Below the pieces are notes generated by a model that saw only the letters and a program-made list of their open reading frames with translations, was not told where the DNA came from and did not search any database. The position numbers and the translations under genes are program-made. This document shows positions 8,630 to 17,719 of a stretch of 57,255 bases of DNA, one piece after another; within the stretch, counting starts at the first letter, position 1, and the number at the start of each line of letters is the position of its first letter. This DNA is from Alphaproteobacteria bacterium (GTDB lineage: Bacteria > Pseudomonadota > Alphaproteobacteria > Sphingomonadales > Sphingomonadaceae), in NCBI GenBank assembly GCA_030426245.1, contig JAUHYZ010000013.1, forward strand, positions 1 through 57,255, written 5' to 3'.

Positions 8630-10903
8630 ATGTCGCAACCGGGTTTTCGCAGCGCCGTATCGCTTCTTGCTGCCTATACCGCACTGCAATTCTCAGCTTC
8701 GGCACATGCACAGGCACAGGACGGGGGTGAAGCAAAGCCGGAAATTGTTGTTTCAGCCAAGAACCCCGGTGCGCAAGTGCTGGACCATGCTGGCAGCATG
8801 GTTTCGATCGACACTGAAGAGCTGGACTTGCGCCAGGTGCAGGACCTTTCCACACTGAGCTATTCTAGCGCGAATGTTTCGCTCGACCCGATCGGTACCT
8901 TCAAAGGGGTCGCCAATTTTTCCATTCGCGGGCTGGGCATCAACAGCTCCATTCCTTCGATCGATCCAGCAGTCGGCCTATTCGTCGACGGCGTCTATAT
9001 GGGCATCAATGCCGGCACGGTATTCGACATGCTCGATCTCGAAAGTGTCGATCTGCTACGCGGACCGCAGGGCGTGGCTTTCGGCCGGAACACCACGGGC
9101 GGTGCCGTGCTGGTCAAGACGGCCGATCCAAGTTGGCACTGGGAAGGCAGCGCAAGATTGGCTTTCGAAGGGCCGGTCGATGGCGGCAGAGGCGCTGGCA
9201 TGCTGACCGCGCGCAATGTGGTTTCCGGTCCCATATCCGACCGTGTAGCCATCCGGCTCGCCGCTTTGCACAGCAATGATGGCGGCTATTTCAAGAACGA
9301 TTTTGACGGGAGCGATTTTGGCGAGGAGGAAACCACTGTTCTGCGCGGAGGCATCACTTTGCTGGCTTCGGAGCGCCTCTCGCTAACGTTCAAGGGTGAG
9401 TGGACCAGGAGTGTGGGTGACGGGGCCGTGACGCACAATAACGGCCAGAATGCCCGCGACGGTTTCAACCTCTCAGTCAATCAGCCTGGCTTCTATCGTA
9501 GCGAAGGCACATTCGCCGTTCTCCGCGCCGATTACGAGCTCGACCAGGGCAGCCTGACCAATATCTTCGGTTGGCGCGAATACGATCTGTCGACGCGCAA
9601 CGATATCGATTCCTCCCCTGACAAGATTTTCGAATCCGATACCGGAACGCAGCAGGAGCAATGGTCCAACGAGCTGTACTACGCGGCAGATTACGGCGCG
9701 TTTGCAGTCACGGCGGGCGGATATGTGTTCCATCAGGATGTCGGCTATGACGAGACGCGCGATCTGACCGGGCTAGGCGTTCCTTCAATCTATTATGGCG
9801 GTGGCCGCCAGGAGCATGACGTCTATGGGCTCTATGCCCAGCTCGATTTCAAGATTGCCGAAGCGCTCACGCTCACTGGCGGCATGCGATGGTCGCGCGA
9901 GGAGAAGTCCGCCGCAATCACGTATGTCCGTCCCCGCGCTGCCTGCTCTTCCATCGCAGGCACTTGCCCAACTTCCGGACAGGAGATTTCGGGCGAGAAC
10001 AACGGCTTTACCGACAGCGAGAGCTGGGACAGCCTCTCGCCGCGCATTGCGCTGTCCTACAGGCCGTCCGCGCTCAGCAATTTTTACGCGAGCTGGACGC
10101 GCGGTTATCGTTCCGGAGGATACAATCTTCGCATCACGCAGCCGGCGGCTTTCGAAGAGGTGGTTGCGACGCTCGGCTCTACTGCCTTCGACGAGGAGCG
10201 TGTCGACACTTACGAGATCGGTGCCAAATGGCGTTCGCCAGACAATCTGGTGGAAATGAACGGCGCACTATTCTGGACGGAAGTGGACGGGCTGCAACGC
10301 GAAGTGAATGTGCCAAGCCTGACCTCGGGCCTCGCTCAATCGGTTTACAATACCGCCGACGCAGGCATCCGCGGCGGCGAACTGGAAGCGGCAGTCATGC
10401 CGGCGCAGGGCCTCACGCTTGCAGCAAATGTCGGCCATATCGACGCCGAATATCGTGAAATCTTCTTCGACCTCAATTCGGATGGCGTGATCGACGCGGC
10501 CGATCTCGATCTTGAATTGCCCCGTGCGCCGGAATGGACGTGGGGCGGCAGCGCAAACTATGAAACTCCGTTGCAGGGTGTTGGGACGCTAGTGGCGAGC
10601 GCCTTCTTCCAGCATCGCAGCGCCTATGCCTACACAGACAATAATTGGGGCTTCAACTCGGACTCGGACCGGCTCGATGCTCGGCTGGCGCTGGAACTGG
10701 CGGAACCAGCCATCACAGTGGCGGTATACGGCCGCAACCTGCTGGACCAAGTGCAGTTCGGCGGTGACACGCAACTGCCCTTTGCTGGCGGCGCCTTTTC
10801 CAACGGCATGAACGCGCCGTTCGATCCCAGTCCTGCAGCAGGTACGTTCTCCCCGGTCTTCAAGGGGCGGGTTCTGGGCGTCGAACTGGCCGCAGATTTC
10901 TAA
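8630..10903 (+). CDS. TonB-dependent outer membrane receptor
   Basis: This 757-residue receptor has a signal peptide (residues 1-28, ending SAHAQAQ) and a plug domain about 40-160 with NFSIRGLGIN, VGLFVDGVYMG and VDLLRGPQGVAFGRNTTGG. A 22-strand barrel follows, ending in the aromatic residue Phe expected for outer membrane insertion. The plug signature matches the sphingomonad group that imports unknown organic compounds or siderophores. Residues 614-625 (DLNSDGVIDAAD) form a textbook calcium-binding loop within a predicted extracellular part. CGAAGGAG precedes the ATG. The last four bases overlap the end of the convergent antiporter gene. No adjacent transporter or regulator reveals the substrate. 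Confidence 0.93.
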   Translation: MSQPGFRSAVSLLAAYTALQFSASAHAQAQDGGEAKPEIVVSAKNPGAQVLDHAGSMVSIDTEELDLRQVQDLSTLSYSSANVSLDPIGTFKGVANFSIRGLGINSSIPSIDPAVGLFVDGVYMGINAGTVFDMLDLESVDLLRGPQGVAFGRNTTGGAVLVKTADPSWHWEGSARLAFEGPVDGGRGAGMLTARNVVSGPISDRVAIRLAALHSNDGGYFKNDFDGSDFGEEETTVLRGGITLLASERLSLTFKGEWTRSVGDGAVTHNNGQNARDGFNLSVNQPGFYRSEGTFAVLRADYELDQGSLTNIFGWREYDLSTRNDIDSSPDKIFESDTGTQQEQWSNELYYAADYGAFAVTAGGYVFHQDVGYDETRDLTGLGVPSIYYGGGRQEHDVYGLYAQLDFKIAEALTLTGGMRWSREEKSAAITYVRPRAACSSIAGTCPTSGQEISGENNGFTDSESWDSLSPRIALSYRPSALSNFYASWTRGYRSGGYNLRITQPAAFEEVVATLGSTAFDEERVDTYEIGAKWRSPDNLVEMNGALFWTEVDGLQREVNVPSLTSGLAQSVYNTADAGIRGGELEAAVMPAQGLTLAANVGHIDAEYREIFFDLNSDGVIDAADLDLELPRAPEWTWGGSANYETPLQGVGTLVASAFFQHRSAYAYTDNNWGFNSDSDRLDARLALELAEPAITVAVYGRNLLDQVQFGGDTQLPFAGGAFSNGMNAPFDPSPAAGTFSPVFKGRVLGVELAADF

Positions 10904-12195
10904 TGGATCGTGGGCGGAGCCTCAGCTGCGTCCTTGGGGCCGCGCTGGCGGTCTATCAGGCGGCCCAGCGTGGCGCGCTGCACCAGTACGCTGAACAGCA
11001 CCGCGGCAAAGGTCGCGGCCAGCAACAGGTCGCGCGTGGGACCTGCCGGAAGCGATAGCGCCAGAGCTATCGAGATGCCGCCGCGCAACCCGCCCCACCA
11101 AAGAACGCTCAAGGCGCCTTCGGCCTTCGGATTGGCGGCAGGCACCACGCGGGTCGAAAGGGCCACCGCCGCTGCGCGGGCGAAAAGCGTGATCGGGATT
11201 GCCAGCAGGCCAAGAAAGACATGCGGTATGCCGGGGACCAGGGCGATCATTTCAAGGCCAATCAGCAGGAACAGGACCGAATTCAGCAGCTCGTCCACCA
11301 GTTCCCAGAACTTGATCACGTAATCGCGCGTCGTGTCGCTCATTGCATAGGTGACGCCGTGATTGCCGATCAGCAGGCCTGCGACGGCCATCGCGAGGGG
11401 GCCGGAAACGTGGAGATAGTGGCACAGCGCATAACCGCCCATCACCACGGCCAGGCTGATGAGCACTTCCAGCGCATATTCGTCCATGGAGCGCATCGCG
11501 CGGTAACCCAGCCAGCCGACTGCAAAGCCGATGAGGATCCCGCCGCCTGCCTCCAGCGCGAAGAGCTGTGCGCCTTCCGAAAGCGAGAAGTCCTGCCCGG
11601 TCAGCGCGGCGCCGAGCAGGATGGTGAAGACCACGATACCGACACCGTCATTGAACAGGCTTTCGCCCGCCACGGTTGCCTGGAGCGAGTCCGGAACATT
11701 CTCTTCCTTGAGAACGCCCAGAACCGATACCGGGTCGGTGGGGCTGATCAGTGCGCCAAATACGAAATACCAGATTGGCGCGATCGGCAAGCCAAGCAGC
11801 AGCCCGGTACCCCAGGTGATTGCGCCCACAATCAGGGTTGAGATGATTACGCCGACCGTTGAGAGCAGCAAGACCGGCAGCCAGTCCGCCCGAAGCCGAT
11901 CCAGATCGACATGCAGTGCGCCGGCAAACAGCAGGAAGCTCAGCATGCCCTGCAGCAGCGTGTCCGTGAAATTCATCTCCTGGAGGGTGTCCGCTACCCA
12001 ATCGTCCAGCGTGATGCCCGGAACAAGATAGTTCACCAGAAGCAGACCGATCGCGGCGACCGCGCCCATGACGGTCAGCCCGATGACATGCGGCAGCCGG
12101 ACGAAATGATGATTGAACCAGCCCAACAATGCTGATGTGACCACCAGCAGCGCTGCAAGCTGGAAAGGGGACAGGCCTTGCGATGCCGAATGCAT
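10900..12195 (-). CDS. CPA1-type cation:proton antiporter (NhaP-like)
   Basis: This is a 431-residue inner membrane protein with about 12 hydrophobic segments. The CPA1 signatures ALISPTDPVSVLG (residues about 148-160) and AGESLFNDGVGIVVF (about 176-190) contain the two acidic residues that bind the transported cation. It exchanges Na+, K+ or Li+ for protons in pH and salt homeostasis. No C-terminal regulatory domain is present: the protein ends shortly after the last membrane helix. It is convergent with the TonB receptor and lies 14 bases from the next minus-strand gene, so the two may share a transcript. Confidence 0.92.
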   Translation of the reverse strand: MHSASQGLSPFQLAALLVVTSALLGWFNHHFVRLPHVIGLTVMGAVAAIGLLLVNYLVPGITLDDWVADTLQEMNFTDTLLQGMLSFLLFAGALHVDLDRLRADWLPVLLLSTVGVIISTLIVGAITWGTGLLLGLPIAPIWYFVFGALISPTDPVSVLGVLKEENVPDSLQATVAGESLFNDGVGIVVFTILLGAALTGQDFSLSEGAQLFALEAGGGILIGFAVGWLGYRAMRSMDEYALEVLISLAVVMGGYALCHYLHVSGPLAMAVAGLLIGNHGVTYAMSDTTRDYVIKFWELVDELLNSVLFLLIGLEMIALVPGIPHVFLGLLAIPITLFARAAAVALSTRVVPAANPKAEGALSVLWWGGLRGGISIALALSLPAGPTRDLLLAATFAAVLFSVLVQRATLGRLIDRQRGPKDAAEAPPTIH

Positions 12196-12211
12196 GGCCG
12201 TTCCCAGCGGT

Positions 12212-12598
12212 TTAGGCTGTAATCCGGTTTTCTTCGACTTCCTTGCGCAGTCTCATCAGTTCCTGGAAGGTTTCGCGATTGCGGCGCATCGGACCATTCA
12301 TGAAATACTGGTAGAATGGCATGTTTTCCGGATCGAGGCCGAGTTCCTCGGCATATTTGGCAATAATGTCGCCACTTTCGATCATGTATTTCCCGGGCTC
12401 GTATTGCAGAGTGGGGAAGCTCGCCTTCTCGAAATGTTCGGTGACTTCCGCACGGATCGCCGCTTCATTCTCGTCGCCCTCGTAGAAATTCCGGAACTCG
12501 AAACGATCCCAAATTCCCGCTTCCACCAGGAATGCGGCAAGCCGCATGCACCACGGGCAAGACGTCTTCATGTAGAGAACGGGCTTGAAATCTGACAT
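12212..12598 (-). CDS. Glutaredoxin/GST-N domain thioredoxin-fold protein
   Basis: This 128-residue protein starts at an ATG with AGGAG nine bases upstream. LYMKTSCPWCMRLAAFL carries a CPWC redox pair at the head of helix 1, as in glutaredoxins. FPTLQYEPGKYMIESGDII supplies the cis-Pro and a glutathione-binding loop of the GST N-terminal type. The C-terminal 45 residues are helical but too short for a complete GST. It probably acts as a cytoplasmic thiol-disulfide oxidoreductase or glutathione-binding protein. The antiporter gene follows on the same strand. Confidence 0.8.
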   Translation of the reverse strand: MSDFKPVLYMKTSCPWCMRLAAFLVEAGIWDRFEFRNFYEGDENEAAIRAEVTEHFEKASFPTLQYEPGKYMIESGDIIAKYAEELGLDPENMPFYQYFMNGPMRRNRETFQELMRLRKEVEENRITA

Positions 12599-12688
12599 TG
12601 GTGACTCCTGTTGGATGGGGTCAGGCAAGGATGGACCACGCAGGAAGCTTCATCAAGCCTCGGCCCGCGTGTTCTCAAGTTAGCCGCG

Positions 12689-14110
12689 CTATTTGGTTTC
12701 GATGCCGAGCGCCCGCATCATGATGTCGTAAATCCGGTTCTGTTCGATCACGCCGTGTACTCCATCGGCGCCTTGGCCTGCGGCATAGAGTGCCACATCC
12801 TCACCGCCATGCGTTTCGCTGGAGAGCGGTACAAGAGATTGTTGATGCGCCTTGAGGCCCTGTGTAGGTGCCGCACGCGGCATGCTTTCGACCGCGCCCG
12901 GGCCGTTCATATAGCCTAGGGTGGTGTAGGGGCGGCCATCTTCGGCCAGCAGCGGCTCGCCGGTTGGTTCGCCGTGCTCATCGTTACCCATGGCGAGGCC
13001 CAGAATGGGATTTCCGCGAGTGGGATAACCGGCCATCGTGAAGACATGGCTGTGATCGGCGGTGACCAGGATGAGCGTTTCGGACAGATCGACCTTGCTT
13101 AGGGCGGTCTCTAAGGCGCGTGCGAATTCCTGCGTCTCGCTCAATGCATAGGCAGCCTGGCCGGCATGATGGCCGTGATCGATCCTGCCGCCTTCCACCA
13201 TCAGATAGTAGCCTTCCGGATCGGCCGAAAGCTTGTCGATCGCTGCGGCGGTCATTTCGCTCAGCGTCGGTTCGCTCGTATCGGCCTTCCGGTCGAGCAT
13301 GTATGTCATGTGACTGGGCGAAAACAGGCCCAGAAGCGGCCTGCCCCTGCCTTTGGCGGCCAACAAGCCGTCACGTGTCGTGACGTATATTCCGCCTTTC
13401 TCCGCGGCCCAGGCGGCAGGGAGATCTGCGCCTGCTTGCAGGCGGCTACCGCCATTTTCCGATCCCAGAAAATGGCGTGTGCCTCCACCCAGCGCCACGG
13501 TGAAGGGGAACGCAGTCAGTTGCGCAGCGATGTCTGTGCAGCCCTTTTCCCGCTGCGCCTCAGGGATTGCGTCGTCGCTTTCCCAGTCTCGCTCGGGCGA
13601 ATGGGCATAGACCGCTGCCGGTGTCGCGTGGGTGAGCCTGGCGGTCGAGACGATCCCGATGGCGGTGCCGCGGGCAGCAAGCGTTTCGGCGGCAAGCGGC
13701 AGACGGGCAGCCAGGCCTTCGGTGCAATTGCCGCGATGCGCCGTATGCCCGACGCCGATCACCCCTGCGCGCGTCTTGACGCCGGAGTTCATGGCAGTGG
13801 CTGTGCCTGCGCTGTCGGGAACTTGCTGGTTGGTGTTGTAGGTCTTCACCAATGCGACATTGGGGAAGCGTTCGAAGGAAAGCTGGTTTTCTTCACCGGG
13901 AGTTCCGTTGGCCTGACCGACATAGATACGTGCGGCAGTCACGGTCGAAATCCCCATTCCGTCACCAATGAACAGAATGACGTTCTTCGCCTTGGGGGCA
14001 TCGGCCGGCGGCGGCGTGGATGCCAGCGGCGCCGGCTGATCGCCACTGCAGGCCGAAAGCGTCAGCGACAGGGCGGCGAAAGCAAAGCTAGGGTGGAAAA
14101 GGCGCTTCAT
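12689..14110 (-). CDS. Alkaline phosphatase, lipoprotein
   Basis: This is a 473-residue PhoA-superfamily enzyme. The N-terminus ends in the lipobox LSAC at residues 18-21, so it is probably a membrane-anchored lipoprotein. NVILFIGDGMG provides the first metal Asp, DSAGTATA places the nucleophile Ser at residue 100, and GRIDHGHHA, TADHSHV and ETHGGEDV supply the remaining zinc ligands. It hydrolyses phosphomonoesters in the periplasm. No Pho box or sensor is visible nearby. The single in-frame start is well placed for the lipoprotein signal. Confidence 0.93.
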   Translation of the reverse strand: MKRLFHPSFAFAALSLTLSACSGDQPAPLASTPPPADAPKAKNVILFIGDGMGISTVTAARIYVGQANGTPGEENQLSFERFPNVALVKTYNTNQQVPDSAGTATAMNSGVKTRAGVIGVGHTAHRGNCTEGLAARLPLAAETLAARGTAIGIVSTARLTHATPAAVYAHSPERDWESDDAIPEAQREKGCTDIAAQLTAFPFTVALGGGTRHFLGSENGGSRLQAGADLPAAWAAEKGGIYVTTRDGLLAAKGRGRPLLGLFSPSHMTYMLDRKADTSEPTLSEMTAAAIDKLSADPEGYYLMVEGGRIDHGHHAGQAAYALSETQEFARALETALSKVDLSETLILVTADHSHVFTMAGYPTRGNPILGLAMGNDEHGEPTGEPLLAEDGRPYTTLGYMNGPGAVESMPRAAPTQGLKAHQQSLVPLSSETHGGEDVALYAAGQGADGVHGVIEQNRIYDIMMRALGIETK

Positions 14111-14380
14111 TTAGGAACCTCGAAGTTTCGGGGGCGCATCGTGCCGAACCTTGTCCGAATTCAGCCATGCGTCCCTGCAGATTGTGCAGCTATCCCACTG
14201 ATTTGCGCAACCCAGGTTTCAAGGATGTGACCACGCATCTGGCCGATCGGTGCATAGCTACGCCAAATTATTGCGGTGCGCGGCCAATCGCGGCGCAGAG
14301 CCGCCCGTACGCACGATTTTCGGCGTTAGGACCCTTTCAATAATGTTGGTTTAGACGCGATTCAGGAAGGGTCGCGGTTT

Positions 14381-16645
14381 GTGCCGAGACGCGCAAAAAA
14401 CAAGGCTAAGCAAGAAATGGCTGTAAGAGGGCTTTTCAAGGGTTTCGCTGCGGACAAGGCGGCACCGCAGGAAAGCGCGCGTGGCGATGCCCATGTCATC
14501 ACGCCGGCGGATAGCGCCCGCCGTCTTGATATTCTCGACGATTTCGAGAGTACGGATTTCGGCTGGCTGTGGGCCAGCGACGCCGATGGGCGCCTGATCT
14601 ATATTTCCAAAAGAGCGGCGGAAAAGCTAAAAATGCCGCTTGAAGAGATACTTGCGCAGCCTCTTGCAGAAATCTTCGAAGTCGATCCCGATAACCCCTT
14701 CGAAAAATCGGACCGTCCCTTCAAGTTCCAGCTGAGTGCCCGCAGCAAGTTCGTCGAGCTTGTCGTCAGGGTTGCACTCGGCAAATCGAAGAATGACGGC
14801 AAGCGTACCTGGTGGTCCATTTCCGGCCAGCCGAAATTCGACGAGAACGGCACCTTCAAGGGCTATCGCGGAAGCGCGAACGATGTGACCGTGGAGTATG
14901 AGCGCAAGCTGCAGGATTCGCAGCTGGCCGAATATGATGCGCTGACCGGGCTCGCCAACCGCTACCGGATGAACAAGCGCCTGGAAGGGCTGCTGGCCTC
15001 TTACAAGGCTGCGAAGCGCAGCTGCGCGCTGATGATGCTGGACCTCGACCGGTTCAAGCATGTCAACGACACGATGGGGCACCAGGCCGGTGACGACCTG
15101 CTGAAGCAAGTGGCGGACAGGCTCTGCAGGATCATCGGTGACAGGGGCGAAGTCGGGCGCCTGGGCGGTGACGAGTTCCAGGTGATCCTGCCCGATATCG
15201 ACGATCGAGGTTCCCTGGGGGAAATCGCGGACAAGGTCATCCAGATCGTTTCCCAGCCATATCCCATTGGCGACAATCGGGCGATTATCGGCACTTCGGT
15301 GGGTATTGCGATCGCGCCCTATGACGGGCTCGAAAAGGACGAACTCGTACACAGTTCCGACCTGGCCCTTTACGCGGCAAAGAATAGCGGGCGCGGGCAG
15401 TTCAGGTTCTATTCCGCGGACCTCAAGGACGAGTCCGAAGAACGCCGGCTGCTGATGGACGACCTGAAGGAGGCGCTGGAAAGCGACCAGCTGGAGCTGC
15501 ATTATCAGCCGGTCGTGCGCACCACGGACAATATGGTGGTCAGCTTCGAAGGCCTGATGCGGTGGGAGCATCCCGAACGGGGCTTCGTCAGCCCGGCATT
15601 GTTCATCCCGGCTGCCGAGGAATCGAACCTCATCATCCAGCTGGGCGACTGGGCCCTGCGACGTGCCTGCCGCGATGCCGCCAATTGGCCCCAATCGGTG
15701 AGGGTCGCGGTCAATGTCTCCGCGCTGCAATTCGCAAATCCGGGCTTCCCGGAAACTGTCACCGAAGCGCTAACGGCATCCGGCCTCGACCCGTCCCGGC
15801 TCGAGCTGGAACTGACCGAGAGCGTTTTCATGGGCGACAGCGAAGCGGTGGACGAGATATTCAAGACCTTGCGGGGGCTTGGCGTGCGGCTGGCGCTGGA
15901 CGATTTCGGTACCGGCTATTCCTCGCTCAGCTATCTGCGCTCAGCCCCGTTCGACAAGATCAAGGTGGACAAGAGCTTCGTCGATTCCTGCACGCTGAAG
16001 GACCAGAACAGCGCCAAGATCATCGCTGCGATTATCGGTCTTTCCAATGCGCTCGGCATTGAAACGACGGTCGAAGGGGTCGAGGCATTCGACCAGCTCG
16101 AAGTCGTTCGTTCAATGGGCGCGCGCTACATCCAGGGCTGGATCTATTCGAAGGCCCTCAGGCAGGAAGAAATTCTCGAGCGGATGAGCAGCGGCGAGTT
16201 CAAGATAGAGCCGGACGGCCCCGATCTCTACCGCTCCGACAGGCGGACCGTGTTCCGCCGCATCGGCATCATTCACGAGGATCACCGCTATAACGGGGTC
16301 ATGCGCGACCTTTCGAAGACCGGTGCGCAAATCGAGGGGCTGCTGGGCGTCCCGGTGAATACTTCCCTGGTGCTGGATATGGGCGGAGGGCAGCTGGCCG
16401 TCTGCAAGGTGACGCGCGTGAAGGATGCGGAAATCGGCGTGGAGTTCGAAACCCCGTTGGTCAGTGACGGTTCGGGCGGGCTGTGTACGCGCCACCGCGT
16501 TTCGCCCTATGCGTTGGCCGCTGCCGGCATGCCGCTGGAATCGCTGCCGGCCGGCAATTATCCGATGCAGGCGCTGTCGAACGGCCCGCGCAGCAAACCC
16601 CAATTCATGGAAACCACCGTGGCTGCCGCCGGCGGGCGTTACTGA
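14381..16645 (+). CDS. PAS-GGDEF-EAL-PilZ bifunctional c-di-GMP enzyme
   Basis: This 754-residue cytoplasmic protein has a PAS domain (about 55-175), GGDEF (intact RLGGDEF at 260-266), EAL (EGLMRWEHP at 390-398, LDDFGTGYSS at 506-515) and a C-terminal PilZ domain (paired Arg at 626-627, DLSKTGAQ at 643-650). It can therefore in principle make, break and bind c-di-GMP. The usual RxxD inhibitory site before GGDEF is absent (RGEV at that position). The start used is GTG with AGGAAGGG upstream; ATG at 14417 is an alternative giving MAVRGLFKGF. It stands alone between opposing genes, with its stop four bases from the convergent queH. Confidence 0.92.
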   Translation: MPRRAKNKAKQEMAVRGLFKGFAADKAAPQESARGDAHVITPADSARRLDILDDFESTDFGWLWASDADGRLIYISKRAAEKLKMPLEEILAQPLAEIFEVDPDNPFEKSDRPFKFQLSARSKFVELVVRVALGKSKNDGKRTWWSISGQPKFDENGTFKGYRGSANDVTVEYERKLQDSQLAEYDALTGLANRYRMNKRLEGLLASYKAAKRSCALMMLDLDRFKHVNDTMGHQAGDDLLKQVADRLCRIIGDRGEVGRLGGDEFQVILPDIDDRGSLGEIADKVIQIVSQPYPIGDNRAIIGTSVGIAIAPYDGLEKDELVHSSDLALYAAKNSGRGQFRFYSADLKDESEERRLLMDDLKEALESDQLELHYQPVVRTTDNMVVSFEGLMRWEHPERGFVSPALFIPAAEESNLIIQLGDWALRRACRDAANWPQSVRVAVNVSALQFANPGFPETVTEALTASGLDPSRLELELTESVFMGDSEAVDEIFKTLRGLGVRLALDDFGTGYSSLSYLRSAPFDKIKVDKSFVDSCTLKDQNSAKIIAAIIGLSNALGIETTVEGVEAFDQLEVVRSMGARYIQGWIYSKALRQEEILERMSSGEFKIEPDGPDLYRSDRRTVFRRIGIIHEDHRYNGVMRDLSKTGAQIEGLLGVPVNTSLVLDMGGGQLAVCKVTRVKDAEIGVEFETPLVSDGSGGLCTRHRVSPYALAAAGMPLESLPAGNYPMQALSNGPRSKPQFMETTVAAAGGRY

Positions 16646-16649
16646 GCGC

Positions 16650-17303
16650 TCAGTCGCTTTCGCCGTAATAGTTTTCGCCGATGCGGATTTCGGGCCTCCC
16701 CTGGGAAGTCCGGTGCGCATTGGTGTCCCTCAGCGAATAGACGCAGCCGCAATATTCCTGCTGATAGAAGCGTTCACGCTTGCTGATCTCGATCATGCGC
16801 TGCGCGCCGCCGCCCTTGCGCCAGTTGAAGGTCCAGTATTTGACCCCGTCATAATGCTCGGCCGCGCGTTCGCCGCAATCGTTGATTTGCTGCATGTTCT
16901 TCCAGCGCGAAATGCCGAGCGATGACGTGATGATCGGAAAGCCGTTTTCATGCGCATAGAGCGCCGTGCGTTCGAAACGCATGTCGAAGCACATGGTGCA
17001 GCGCGCTCCGCGCTCCGGTTCCCACTCCATGCCCCGGGCCCGCTTGAACCATTCGCTGGTGTCGTAATCCGCATCCACGAAGGGAACCCCATGCTCTTCG
17101 GCAAAGCGGATATTCTCGTCCTTGCGCAGGAGGTATTCCTCCTTCGGGTGAATGTTCGGATTGTAGAAGAAGATCGTGTAATCGATCCCGCTTGCGGTCA
17201 TCGCTTCCATCACTTCGCCGGAGCAGGGCGCGCAGCAGGAATGCAGCAGCACGCGCTTCTCGCCGTCGGGCGGTGTCAGAATGGGGCGTTCAAGTTCGGT
17301 CAT
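16650..17303 (-). CDS. queH: Epoxyqueuosine reductase QueH
   Basis: QueH catalyses the last step of queuosine synthesis, reducing epoxyqueuosine in tRNA, and is the non-homologous alternative to QueG. The 217-residue protein has the family's cysteine pairs in [10 protein letters not shown] (about 20-29), RCTMCFDMR (about 100) and YCGCVYSL near the C-terminus. These bind an iron-sulfur cluster and a second metal. ATG at 17303 is the only start that puts the protein in register with the family; a longer frame reaches 17354. It lies just downstream of the tRNA-Phe gene, although tRNA-Phe is not a queuosine substrate. Confidence 0.93.
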   Translation of the reverse strand: MTELERPILTPPDGEKRVLLHSCCAPCSGEVMEAMTASGIDYTIFFYNPNIHPKEEYLLRKDENIRFAEEHGVPFVDADYDTSEWFKRARGMEWEPERGARCTMCFDMRFERTALYAHENGFPIITSSLGISRWKNMQQINDCGERAAEHYDGVKYWTFNWRKGGGAQRMIEISKRERFYQQEYCGCVYSLRDTNAHRTSQGRPEIRIGENYYGESD

Positions 17304-17382
17304 GATTGTCTCGCTTGCTCGTCGCCAGATAGTCGCACTGGGCCTGCCTCGCAAGCAAAGCGCCTGGCAGAAGAGAGGGAAG

Positions 17383-17458
17383 TGGTGCCCAGGGGCGGAA
17401 TCGAACCACCGACACTGCGATTTTCAGTCGCATGCTCTACCAACTGAGCTACCTGGGC
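17383..17458 (-). tRNA. tRNA-Phe (GAA)
   Basis: Read on the minus strand, the 76 bases fold into a full cloverleaf. The 7-bp acceptor stem is GCCCAGG/CCTGGGC, with a D arm GCTC...GAGC, an anticodon loop CTGAAAA with anticodon GAA, a T arm with GGTTCGATTCC, and an encoded CCA end at 17383-17385. The anticodon assigns phenylalanine. It follows yacG on the same strand with a gap of 87 bases, the common order in sphingomonads. Confidence 0.97.
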
Positions 17459-17545
17459 TTCGCCACGGCAACGGCCCGAAAACGGACCTGCGAGCGGTTG
17501 GAATGGGCGCCTATGGCGAAGCGGGCGCGCATTGGCAAGGGTGAA

Positions 17546-17719
17546 TCAATCCTCTTTGGCCACATCGTCCGGCGAGGCGGGCGGGCCGGGCAGGGCATAG
17601 TCGTCATTGAACCAGTTGGCGAGGTCGCGGTCGCGGCAGCGCGGGGAGCAGAACGGCGCAAATTCCTCGCTTCTCGGCTTCTTGCAGATCGGGCAGGGCT
17701 TCGGTCTCTGGGTGCTCAT
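17546..17719 (-). CDS. yacG: DNA gyrase inhibitor YacG, zinc-binding
   Basis: This 57-residue protein carries two zinc-binding Cys pairs, CPICKKP and FCSPRCRDRDLANW, the signature of YacG. YacG binds GyrB and blocks DNA binding by gyrase. The ATG overlaps the stop of the RNase gene as ATGA, so translation is probably coupled. The acidic tail after ALPGPP is longer than in E. coli. The gene before it and maf further upstream follow the conserved alphaproteobacterial order. Confidence 0.92.
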   Translation of the reverse strand: MSTQRPKPCPICKKPRSEEFAPFCSPRCRDRDLANWFNDDYALPGPPASPDDVAKED

